A DNA stretch of 64,000 bases. Source: VAXT01 sp963850415. GTDB taxonomy: Bacteria > Actinomycetota > Thermoleophilia > Gaiellales > Gaiellaceae. Below are positions 33,881-40,587 of this stretch, piece after piece. The DNA lies in contig CAWKLE010000002.1 in the NCBI GenBank assembly GCA_963850415.1, forward strand, positions 740,386 through 804,385, given 5' to 3'. Below the pieces are notes generated by a model. It was not told the origin of the DNA and searched no databases. It saw nothing but the letters and a program-made list of their open reading frames with translations. The translations under genes were made by a program, and so were the position numbers. Within the stretch, counting starts at the first letter, position 1, and each line of letters opens with the position of its first letter.

Positions 33881-35302
33881 TCAGACGCCGGTCTCTGCTC
33901 TGACACGGCCCTCCTCGACGGCATCCTTGAGCACTGCGTGGTCGCGCTCGTTCTGGTCCGCGTAGGCCTCCGCAAACGATGCGAGCGCTCGATCGAAGAC
34001 GTCGCTCTTGCCGAGGTAGGCGGCGATGGCGATCGGGTCGCCCGAGCGGGCGTGTGCCTTGGCCAGCGTCCAGCCGCACAGACGCCCGTAGTCCGTCAGG
34101 TTGGGCAGCGTCATCGTCTCGACGGACGCGCTGCCCTTCGCGTCCCAGAGCTGCCGGACGTAGAAGTCGCGCGTGACACCGTCGGCGTCCTCCTCGCGGA
34201 TCCAGCCGAGCAGGATGTCGCTCCCGGACTGGATCAGGCGCTGGCCTTCGACGACACGTTGGCCGTGGTTGGAGTAGGCGCTCTTGCCGAGATACGGCTC
34301 CAGGACCGACGCGCCGGCCTCCTTGGCCTGCAGGAAGAGCGGGTCGTCGACGTCGCGGCCGAGCATCAACACGATCCACGCACGAGTTCCGACGCTGCCC
34401 ACACCGACGACCTTGTGCGCAGCGTCGACGTAGCGGAACCGCTCCACTAGCCGCCGGCGGTCACCGGAGAGCGTACGGCGGTACTCGCGGATCACGCGCT
34501 CGATGGTTTCGCGGGCGATCTCCGGCCGGCCTGCGTCGGGGAGCTCTTCGACGGGGACGATCAGGGGCGGATCGCTCACGATCCGCGGCTCCCCGTCGAC
34601 GACCTGGGTCAGCTTCGCGAAGGCCTTGAGGCTGTCCTTCGTCCTCGCCTTGGCGAGGTCCCGCTCCAACCGCTTCGCCTCCCTGGACGAGGCCTGCTCC
34701 ATGAACGACCGCGCCAGCTCGTCGACCTCGATGCGTGCGTACCAGAGGTCGAGGGTGCGCATGGACGCAAAGTCCCGCATCGCCTCGCGGTAGGAACGGG
34801 CCACTGCGGACGAGATTCGTGCCCGCGCCTTGCGGCCGAACCCTCGCTCACGGCCGGCGACGGCGAAGCTCGCAACGAGGCGCTTGAGGTCCCACTCGAA
34901 CGGCCCCGGAAGTGTCTCGTCGAAATCGTTGACGTTGAACGTCAGCCGCCGATCGGGAGCGGCGAAGATGCCGAAGTTGGAGAGGTGCGCGTCGCCGCAG
35001 AGTTGCGCCTGGAGGCCGGTCCTCGGCCCGTCCGCGAGGTCCGCCGCCATGATCGCGGCCGCGCCGCGGAAGAACGTCAGCGGTGAGACGAGCATTCGCC
35101 CGTAGCGAATCGGCACGAGCTCCGCCACCCGCGTCTTGTCCTGCTCGTGGAGCACGGCGACCGGATCGGCTCGGGCGGGAGGCGGGGACCAGTCGCCATG
35201 AACGCGGCGGGGCACGTCGCCTCGAGCTGCCTTGCCGCGGGACGCGCGCTCGTCCTCGGTCGGGTGAGCGAACGCACCATTCTCGCTGCCTGGGCTGCCC
35301 AT
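33881..35302 (-). CDS. DUF2252 family kinase-like protein
   Basis: About 473 residues of the DUF2252 family, which has a protein kinase-like/aminoglycoside phosphotransferase-type core. Here G-D-A-H-L-S-N-F-G is the catalytic loop and N-D-F-D-E-T the metal-binding loop. Substrate unknown. The ATG at 35302 is chosen because AGGAGG lies just upstream; a TTG at 35320 in the same frame would place that ribosome site inside the gene. It is divergent from the Bcp peroxiredoxin gene and just upstream of aquaporin. Confidence 0.88.
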   Translation of the reverse strand: MGSPGSENGAFAHPTEDERASRGKAARGDVPRRVHGDWSPPPARADPVAVLHEQDKTRVAELVPIRYGRMLVSPLTFFRGAAAIMAADLADGPRTGLQAQLCGDAHLSNFGIFAAPDRRLTFNVNDFDETLPGPFEWDLKRLVASFAVAGRERGFGRKARARISSAVARSYREAMRDFASMRTLDLWYARIEVDELARSFMEQASSREAKRLERDLAKARTKDSLKAFAKLTQVVDGEPRIVSDPPLIVPVEELPDAGRPEIARETIERVIREYRRTLSGDRRRLVERFRYVDAAHKVVGVGSVGTRAWIVLMLGRDVDDPLFLQAKEAGASVLEPYLGKSAYSNHGQRVVEGQRLIQSGSDILLGWIREEDADGVTRDFYVRQLWDAKGSASVETMTLPNLTDYGRLCGWTLAKAHARSGDPIAIAAYLGKSDVFDRALASFAEAYADQNERDHAVLKDAVEEGRVRAETGV

Positions 35303-35383
35303 GATCCTCCTACCGGTCAACGAAACTCGAAGTACGTTAGCTCCGCCGCGCGGTACGCTCGCTCCAACGCACAGGAGGTTGGC

Positions 35384-35839
35384 ATGGTCGAGGAAGGGAA
35401 GCCCGCACCGGACTTCACGCTGATCAGCGATTCGGGGGAGTCGATCACGCTGTCAGCTCTTCGGGGGAAGCCCGTCGTCCTCTACTTCTATCCCAAGGAC
35501 GACACGCCCGGCTGCACGGTCGAGGCGTGCGGTTTCCGAGACGCGTACTCCGAGTTCGAGCAGCGCGGCGCGGTCGTTCTCGGCGTCAGCCCGGACGACG
35601 AGGCGTCGCACGTCAAGTTCAAGAACAAGTTCTCGCTCCCGTTCACGCTGCTGGCCGACCCCGAGCACGAGGTCGCCGAGAAGTACGGCGTCTGGGGCGA
35701 GAAGAAGTTCGCCGGCAAGGTGTACTGGGGCGTCAAGCGCTCGACGTTCCTGATCGACGCCGAGGGCAACGTGGCCAAGGTGATGCACAACGTCAAGCCC
35801 GACGGCCATCCCGAGCAGGTGCTCGCGGCGCTGCCCTGA
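35384..35839 (+). CDS. bcp: Thioredoxin-dependent peroxiredoxin (Bcp/PrxQ)
   Basis: A 151-residue peroxiredoxin of the Bcp/PrxQ type that reduces H2O2 and organic peroxides. The peroxidatic cysteine lies in Y-P-K-D-D-T-P-G-C-T, and a resolving cysteine follows four residues later (C-T-V-E-A-C), the PrxQ arrangement. Full length for the family. ATG 35384 is preceded by AGGAGG (35373-35378). The stop overlaps the next start (TGATG), coupling it to the cupin gene. Confidence 0.95.
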   Translation: MVEEGKPAPDFTLISDSGESITLSALRGKPVVLYFYPKDDTPGCTVEACGFRDAYSEFEQRGAVVLGVSPDDEASHVKFKNKFSLPFTLLADPEHEVAEKYGVWGEKKFAGKVYWGVKRSTFLIDAEGNVAKVMHNVKPDGHPEQVLAALP

Positions 35840-36303
35840 TGGACGTCTTCAACCTCCACGGCGACGAGTGGGACCGCACCGAGGAGCGCGACGGCTGGCG
35901 GTCGAAGGACGTCTGGATCGGCCACCGGCTGAACGCCGAGCTGATCGGCGGCAGCATGTACGAGCTCGAGCCCGGCCACAAGCTCTTCCCGTACCACACG
36001 CACCACGCGAACGAGGAGTGGCTCCTCGTCCTGACCGGGCAGCCCACGCTGCGCACCGCGGCCGGCGAGCAGGAGTTGAAGGAGGGTGACGTCGCCGTCT
36101 TCCGGCGGGGCAAGGACGGGTTCCACCAGGTCACGAACCGGACCGACGCGCCGATCCGCGTTCTGATGATCTCGACGCTGGTCGCTCCCGACATCGTCGA
36201 GTACCCGGATAGCGGGAAGGTCGGAGCGCGGAGCGCCGGCGGCGAGCGGATCCTGCTCAGCCGGCCGGGTCCGATGCTCGACTACTGGGACGGCGAGGAC
36301 TAG
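35839..36303 (+). CDS. Cupin domain protein
   Basis: A 154-residue single-cupin protein. The first cupin motif (Y-H-T-H-H-A-N-E-E-W, then L-V-L-T-G-Q-P) has the histidines and glutamate of a metal site, and the second motif region (E-G-D-V-A-V-F, G-x-D-G-F-H-Q-V-T-N) supplies the last histidine. Substrate unknown. It shares a start-stop overlap with the peroxiredoxin, which suggests an oxidative-stress or small-molecule role, though context alone is weak evidence. Confidence 0.85.
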   Translation: MDVFNLHGDEWDRTEERDGWRSKDVWIGHRLNAELIGGSMYELEPGHKLFPYHTHHANEEWLLVLTGQPTLRTAAGEQELKEGDVAVFRRGKDGFHQVTNRTDAPIRVLMISTLVAPDIVEYPDSGKVGARSAGGERILLSRPGPMLDYWDGED

Positions 36304-36335
36304 AGGCCGGCCTTCGACTAAGGTCGGGGACCGCG

Positions 36336-37139
36336 ATGCGACATCGGCTGCTCCTGATCGCAGCCGTCACGCTGACGGTCGGCCTCTCGGGCTCGACTTC
36401 GCCGTTTCGAGCCGGGGGCGCCTCGGGCAGCCTGACCCCCTTCGGCAGCGGGATCTACACGACGACCGGAGCGGATTACGCGCGCATCGCCGACCTCGGC
36501 TTCCGGACCGTGATCGTCAGTCCGTCGAAGCCGGCTCTCGACGAGATCCGCGCCTACGGGCTGACGGGCATGCTCTACCTCGGCGGATACGACAGCGGCA
36601 CGTGCACGTTTAGCTGGTCGGACGCGACCGTGACGTCGCGCGTCACCGCGGTCAGGGACAACCCGGCGAGCGTCATGTACTACGTGGCGGACGAGCCGCA
36701 CACGGCGAGCTGCCCGAACGCGGTCCAGCAGATCCGCGCGCGCGGCCGGCTCGTGAAGAGCATCGACCCGACCGCGCTGACCGCGATCGCCGAGGACCGG
36801 CAGGCCGACGTGACCGCATTTGCGAACTCGACGGACGTGATGATCCTGTCCACCTACCCGTGCTCCCACGTGAACGGCTGCGTGCTCTCGAAGATCGACG
36901 CGGCGCTGAGCACGGCCCGCCGCGCGGGCGTCAAGCATCCCTGGGGGGCGCCGCAGTCGTTCGGCGACGACTACTACCGGGTGCCCTCACCGGGGGAGCT
37001 GCAGACGATCGTCGACCGCTGGAAGGCGGGCGGCGCCCAGGGGTTCTTCACCTACACGTGGAACTGCTGCGGCGACCCGGAGACGCTCGCCAACCATCCC
37101 GAGCTGTGGGACACGTGGCGGCGCGAGAACACCGGCTAG
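36336..37139 (+). CDS. Secreted TIM-barrel-like protein
   Basis: A 267-residue secreted protein with a signal peptide (about 1-20). The mature part looks like a small TIM barrel of glycoside-hydrolase type: G-S-G-I-Y at the first strand, V-M-Y-Y-V-A-D-E-P-H in the middle, where the glutamate after A-D could be an acid/base residue, and an F-F-T-Y-T-W-N-C-C strand near the end. Several cysteines (C-T-F, S-C-P, P-C-S, G-C-V, N-C-C) suggest disulfides. No family assigned. Convergent with the coiled-coil gene; a short inverted repeat covers both stop codons. Confidence 0.65.
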   Translation: MRHRLLLIAAVTLTVGLSGSTSPFRAGGASGSLTPFGSGIYTTTGADYARIADLGFRTVIVSPSKPALDEIRAYGLTGMLYLGGYDSGTCTFSWSDATVTSRVTAVRDNPASVMYYVADEPHTASCPNAVQQIRARGRLVKSIDPTALTAIAEDRQADVTAFANSTDVMILSTYPCSHVNGCVLSKIDAALSTARRAGVKHPWGAPQSFGDDYYRVPSPGELQTIVDRWKAGGAQGFFTYTWNCCGDPETLANHPELWDTWRRENTG

Positions 37140-37151
37140 GGCTCTAGCCGG
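37132..37151. terminator. Short hairpin between convergent genes
   Basis: An 8-bp inverted repeat CCGGCTAG/CTAGCCGG with a four-base loop spans the stop codons of both convergent genes. Weak and without a T-run; a candidate bidirectional terminator. Confidence 0.4.
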
Positions 37152-37896
37152 CATCCTGGTCGAACGCGGCGAGCTCGTCGGCGGCCACGTCCGCGGCCCG
37201 CCGGCGCTCGTCGGCGAGGTCTCGCGCATCTGCGGCGGCTTCCTCGGCGCGCTCGGCGGCCTCCTCGGCCTTCTCCGCCCGGTCGGCCAACTCGTGTGCG
37301 CGCTTCTCCAGCCGGGCGCGCTGCCGCTCGCGCTCGACCTTCTTCTCCCGGCGCTCCGCGAGCTCGTCCCGCTGCCCGGTCTTCGGTGCTGCGGGCCTGA
37401 TCCCCGCCAGGGCGTCGAAGCCGGAGACCTGCACCTCGGTCGTCAGCCGTCCGGCCTTGAGCGCAGCGCGCTCCGGGTCGGTCAGGACCGCAGCGCCCAG
37501 GGTTGCGCGAATGCGCTCGAGCACGGTGCGAGTCGCCGGCCGTCCCGCCTCCTCGAGGATCTCGATTGCCCGCTGCGTGAGGTCGCGGACGGACTCCCGC
37601 TCTTCGGCCCGCGCCGACGTGAGGGCATCCGCGCCGCCGCCCGCCAGCGCTCGTTCCTGAGCCTTACGGAGCCGCGTGCCGGTCGTGAGCAGCGCCTGCA
37701 CCTCTTTCTTCTGGCGCCTGGCGAGCTGGTTGATCGTCCACGCGGGCACGCTCGGCTTGACGAGCGCGGTCACCTGCTCGGCGGCTTCCTCTTCGCCGTC
37801 CTTCTTCAGGCGTTTGGCGAGCTCGTTGCGACGTGCCGTGAACTCGTCCAGCGGCAGCGCGTAGAGGCGGTCGATCTCACGTTCGAGCGTGGCCAA
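37144..37896 (-). CDS. Coiled-coil protein of unknown function
   Basis: A 250-residue, highly charged protein. The N-terminal two thirds is helical (E-I-D-R-L-Y-A-L-P-L-D-E-F-T and K-P-S-V-P-A-W-T-I-N-Q-L-A-R segments). The C-terminal part (about 175-240) is a long Ala/Glu/Arg coiled coil. I have seen this layout in uncharacterised actinobacterial proteins but know no function. The TTG start at 37896 lies only five bases from the tRNA-Leu fragment at 37901-37932, so its native upstream region may have been replaced or truncated by an insertion. Confidence 0.7.
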   Translation of the reverse strand: MATLEREIDRLYALPLDEFTARRNELAKRLKKDGEEEAAEQVTALVKPSVPAWTINQLARRQKKEVQALLTTGTRLRKAQERALAGGGADALTSARAEERESVRDLTQRAIEILEEAGRPATRTVLERIRATLGAAVLTDPERAALKAGRLTTEVQVSGFDALAGIRPAAPKTGQRDELAERREKKVERERQRARLEKRAHELADRAEKAEEAAERAEEAAADARDLADERRRAADVAADELAAFDQDAG

Positions 37897-37900
37897 AGCA

Positions 37901-37932
37901 TGCGGATGAGAGGACTCGAACCTCCACGGGGT
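37901..37932 (-). other. Duplicated 3' end of tRNA-Leu (att-like)
   Basis: These 32 bases match the discriminator, acceptor 3' strand and T-arm of the intact tRNA-Leu(CAG) at 40427 onward with one mismatch, then diverge. No anticodon or D-arm follows, so it is a fragment. Integrases that target tRNA genes leave exactly such 3' duplications, in the same orientation, at the far end of the inserted DNA. Confidence 0.75.
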
Positions 37933-38032
37933 TCCTCAGCATGCTGGAGAGCGTAGTCCGTCCAGTGTCGTGACGTGGCTTCGCGATTGTCCATCGCGGA
38001 ACTAGACTCGGCGCATCCACAGGGGAGTCTCG

Positions 38033-39544
38033 TTGAGAGCTTGGATCGCCCCGCTCGTTGCGCTTACGGCAGCAGGCGCACTCGCCACGGCAGCAGGCGC
38101 AGTCGGTGCCAAAGACGTTTCCCGTCCAGGACCTGCTGGTGTGGCGCCTGCCAGGACGAGTTTCCAACCCGATGGAGCCTGTTACCCCCCGCCCGCCGGC
38201 GGTCAAGGGATCACGATTCCGGACAGCGGGGTGGGGATTCCCTATCCGTCGACGTGCTTCATCTCGGGCCCGCCGGGTGGTGTGATCACCGACGTGAACC
38301 TGCACCTGCAGGGCCTGACTCACACCTTCCCCGACGACCTCGACCTGCTGCTCGTGGGGCCGGGAGGCGAGAACGCGATCGTGATGTCGGATGTAGGCGG
38401 CGGCTCCGCCGTCACCAACCTGAATCTCGTCCTCGATGACGAAGCCGGTGCACCCCTGCCTGACGAAACTCAACTGATCGACGGCTCGTATCAGCCGTTC
38501 AACTACGGCGCCGGCGATCCGTTCCCGTCCCCCGCGCCGACCCCGAGCGGCGGCAGTGCGCTCTCGGTCTTTGACGGGACAGACCCGGACGGCGAATGGA
38601 AGCTCTACGTGGTCGACGATGCCGCCGGGAACATGGGGAAGCTCGTCAACTGGGGCCTGACGATCACCAGGAGCAATGACCCGCCACCGCCTCCACCACC
38701 GCCACCACCGCCACCTCCGCCCCCGGACACGATCTACGACCAGTACGACAACCCCGGAGAATGGGCCTCGCACTCGCAGAACTTCGAGGAGTCGTGGAAC
38801 CAGTTCGACGACGAGCTGGCCGACGACTTCGCCGTCCCGAACGCTGAAACGTGGACGATCGACGGCGTGGATGTCGAGGGCTCGTACTTCGACGCCCCAG
38901 GTCCGGCGACTTCGGTCAACGTCAACTTCTACGCGAACGGCGCCGGCGACCTGCCCGACACGCTGCTCCAGGCTCGCCCGAACCAGACCTTCACCAACGG
39001 GCCGAGCTTCGTCATCGATCTCGCCTCGCCGGTGACCCTCGGCACGGGCACCTACTGGGTGTCCGTCCAGGCGAACCAGGCGTACGAGACGAACGGCCAA
39101 TGGGACTGGAGAAACCGCACGGTTCTGGCAAACGCGGCCGCAGCCTGGCAGAACCCGGGCAACGGCTTCGCAACAGGCTGCACGACCTGGGCGCAGCGCA
39201 TCACGTGCCTCGGGCAACCCGGCCCCGACCAGGTGTACCGGCTGAGGGGCACGACCGTCCTACAGCCACCGCCTCCACCTCCTCCACCACCGTCGCCTCC
39301 ACCACCACCGCCTCCACCACCACCGCCCCCGCCTTCGCTGCCTCCGAGCCCCTGCTTCGTCCCGAGAGTGCTCGGGCTCCGACTCGGAGCCGCCAAGCTG
39401 AAGATTCGGCGGAGGCACTGCGGGCTCGGACGCGTTCGCCGCGCCCACTCCAGGCGGGTCGGCCGTGTGATCCGCCAGAGCCCGCGACCCGGCACAACCA
39501 AGCGGCGCGGCTACCCGGTGGCGCTCACCGTTGGACGACGGTAA
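38033..39544 (+). CDS. Secreted P-domain / PASTA-like protein with proline-rich linkers
   Basis: A 503-residue exported protein. Order of parts: a signal peptide (about 1-26); a proprotein-convertase P-type beta-sandwich (about 50-210, with D-D-L-D-L-L-L-V-G-P-G-G and D-P-D-G-E-W-K-L-Y-V-V-D); a proline run (about 217-232); a second beta-rich domain (about 235-405, with W-x-x-D-G-V-D-V-E-G); a second long proline run (about 413-440); and a basic C-terminal domain resembling PASTA (V-P-R-V-L-G-L-R-L-G-A-A-K through V-A-L-T-V-G). PASTA-like units often contact peptidoglycan, suggesting a cell-wall-held surface protein. P-domains normally follow a protease domain, which is absent here. The TTG start has GGGGAG upstream. 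Confidence 0.7.
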   Translation: MRAWIAPLVALTAAGALATAAGAVGAKDVSRPGPAGVAPARTSFQPDGACYPPPAGGQGITIPDSGVGIPYPSTCFISGPPGGVITDVNLHLQGLTHTFPDDLDLLLVGPGGENAIVMSDVGGGSAVTNLNLVLDDEAGAPLPDETQLIDGSYQPFNYGAGDPFPSPAPTPSGGSALSVFDGTDPDGEWKLYVVDDAAGNMGKLVNWGLTITRSNDPPPPPPPPPPPPPPPDTIYDQYDNPGEWASHSQNFEESWNQFDDELADDFAVPNAETWTIDGVDVEGSYFDAPGPATSVNVNFYANGAGDLPDTLLQARPNQTFTNGPSFVIDLASPVTLGTGTYWVSVQANQAYETNGQWDWRNRTVLANAAAAWQNPGNGFATGCTTWAQRITCLGQPGPDQVYRLRGTTVLQPPPPPPPPPSPPPPPPPPPPPPPSLPPSPCFVPRVLGLRLGAAKLKIRRRHCGLGRVRRAHSRRVGRVIRQSPRPGTTKRRGYPVALTVGRR

Positions 39545-39600
39545 CTCTCAAGCGGGCTCGACGACGAGCACCGTGAATCGCGTTGTAACGACGTAGCCGG

Positions 39601-39786
39601 CTAGCGGCGCCAGAACTTCCACCATGGGGGCTTCTGGACGCTCGGGCGTTCGGTCTTGCCCGCAGCAATCCTTTCGGCCCCGGTGAGTTCGTCCCGAAGC
39701 TTCGCTTCACCCTTGCTCGGGATTTGCGAGCTGGGCGGTCTGCTTGTTTCGTCTTCGGGTTCTTGCGACGACATGCTTGTTGCCAT
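39601..39786 (-). CDS. Small orphan protein ending W-W-K-F-W-R-R
   Basis: A 61-residue hydrophilic protein with a Ser/Glu/Pro-rich N-terminus, a helix (K-G-E-A-K-L-R-D-E-L-T-G-A-E-R-I) and a strongly aromatic, basic C-terminal tail W-W-K-F-W-R-R that could sit on a membrane surface. No family known. ATG 39786 is chosen; the longer open frame upstream looks non-coding. It lies in the slightly less GC-rich part of the tRNA-Leu-bracketed segment. Confidence 0.45.
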   Translation of the reverse strand: MATSMSSQEPEDETSRPPSSQIPSKGEAKLRDELTGAERIAAGKTERPSVQKPPWWKFWRR

Positions 39787-39858
39787 CCTAGAGCGTCTCG
39801 CCAATGCCTTTGAGCTCCAGACTGATGACACCGGCCCCCGGAAGGAGGAACTTCGGGC

Positions 39859-40172
39859 ACGGCGGGTCATCCCTATGCGAGTTTCCAGCGGGCGCTGAAG
39901 CGCCGGAACCTGCCGCGACTCAGTCTCGCGGACGCGCTCGAACTGACCGTGCTTGCCGCCCCGCAAGGGAGCCCCACCGTCACCCGCGGGTCGCCGCTCG
40001 CTGGCTTCTCCGCTTCCTCGAGGAGGATCCTTACGCGACGATCGACGAGGCCGCTCTGGCCGCAGCCAGCCTTGTTGCGCTCACGGGTGTCGCCCACCAG
40101 GAGGCCGCCCGGACGCTATGGGCCATGGCCGAGAGAGCGACTAGCCGGCGGCGGGGACGAGACGTAGCGTGA
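39859..40172 (+). pseudogene. Decayed small helical protein gene
   Basis: Two frames carry one recognisable protein. The first begins near 39859 (G-H-P-Y-A-S-F-Q-R-A-L-K-R-R-N-L, then L-S-L-A-D-A-L-E-L) and breaks at about 39965. The second continues A-A-R-W-L-L-R-F-L-E-E-D-P-Y-A-T-I-D-E-A and ends T-L-W-A-M-A-E-R-A-T-S-R-R-R at 40169. An AAGGAGGA ribosome site (39842-39849) is correctly spaced from an ACG at 39859, so the start codon may have mutated from ATG. The layout resembles small helical orphan proteins common in this lineage. A fragment of the same tail lies at 656-698. Confidence 0.5.
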
Positions 40173-40426
40173 GGTTGTCCGAGAATCCGGCCGGTTCGCT
40201 TTCCGTCGGTGGGGGACGTTTGGTGAGGAGAGCCGGAGCCGCCGAAGTCCAACCTACTGCAGCCAGTGGTCAGGACTTCCCTGGGACGCTTAAGGCGCTC
40301 CGGCTCTCGGCTAGATGTTTCGACGCTCGGCGGGTGATCCTCTTCTCAAACTCACGGCGGGCCTAATGACGACCACCTCGCCGAATCGCCTGACTCCGCT
40401 GAGCGGCTGGACCCTCAACGGCATAG

Positions 40427-40510
40427 TGCGGATGAGAGGACTTGAACCTCCACGGGGTCTCCCCCACACGGACCTGAACCGTGCGCGTCTACCAATTCCG
40501 CCACATCCGC
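40427..40510 (-). tRNA. tRNA-Leu (anticodon CAG)
   Basis: Complete class II tRNA on the minus strand: acceptor GCGGATG/CATCCGC, discriminator A, D-loop, anticodon loop TTCAGGT (anticodon CAG, reading CUG), long variable arm and T-arm. CCA is not encoded. Its 3' end is duplicated at 37901-37932. The 254 bases to the left (40173-40426) hold nothing I can support. Confidence 0.96.
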
Positions 40511-40587
40511 GGGCCGGGCAATTCTAGCCGCGCTCCTGTCGTTCACATTTTGCCCACGAATCGCGGGCACAATCCCTGCGCTCTACC

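Noticed and set aside
40169..40366. A 65-codon plus-strand ORF before tRNA-Leu
   Set aside because: No ribosome site, no protein-like composition and no conserved motif visible.
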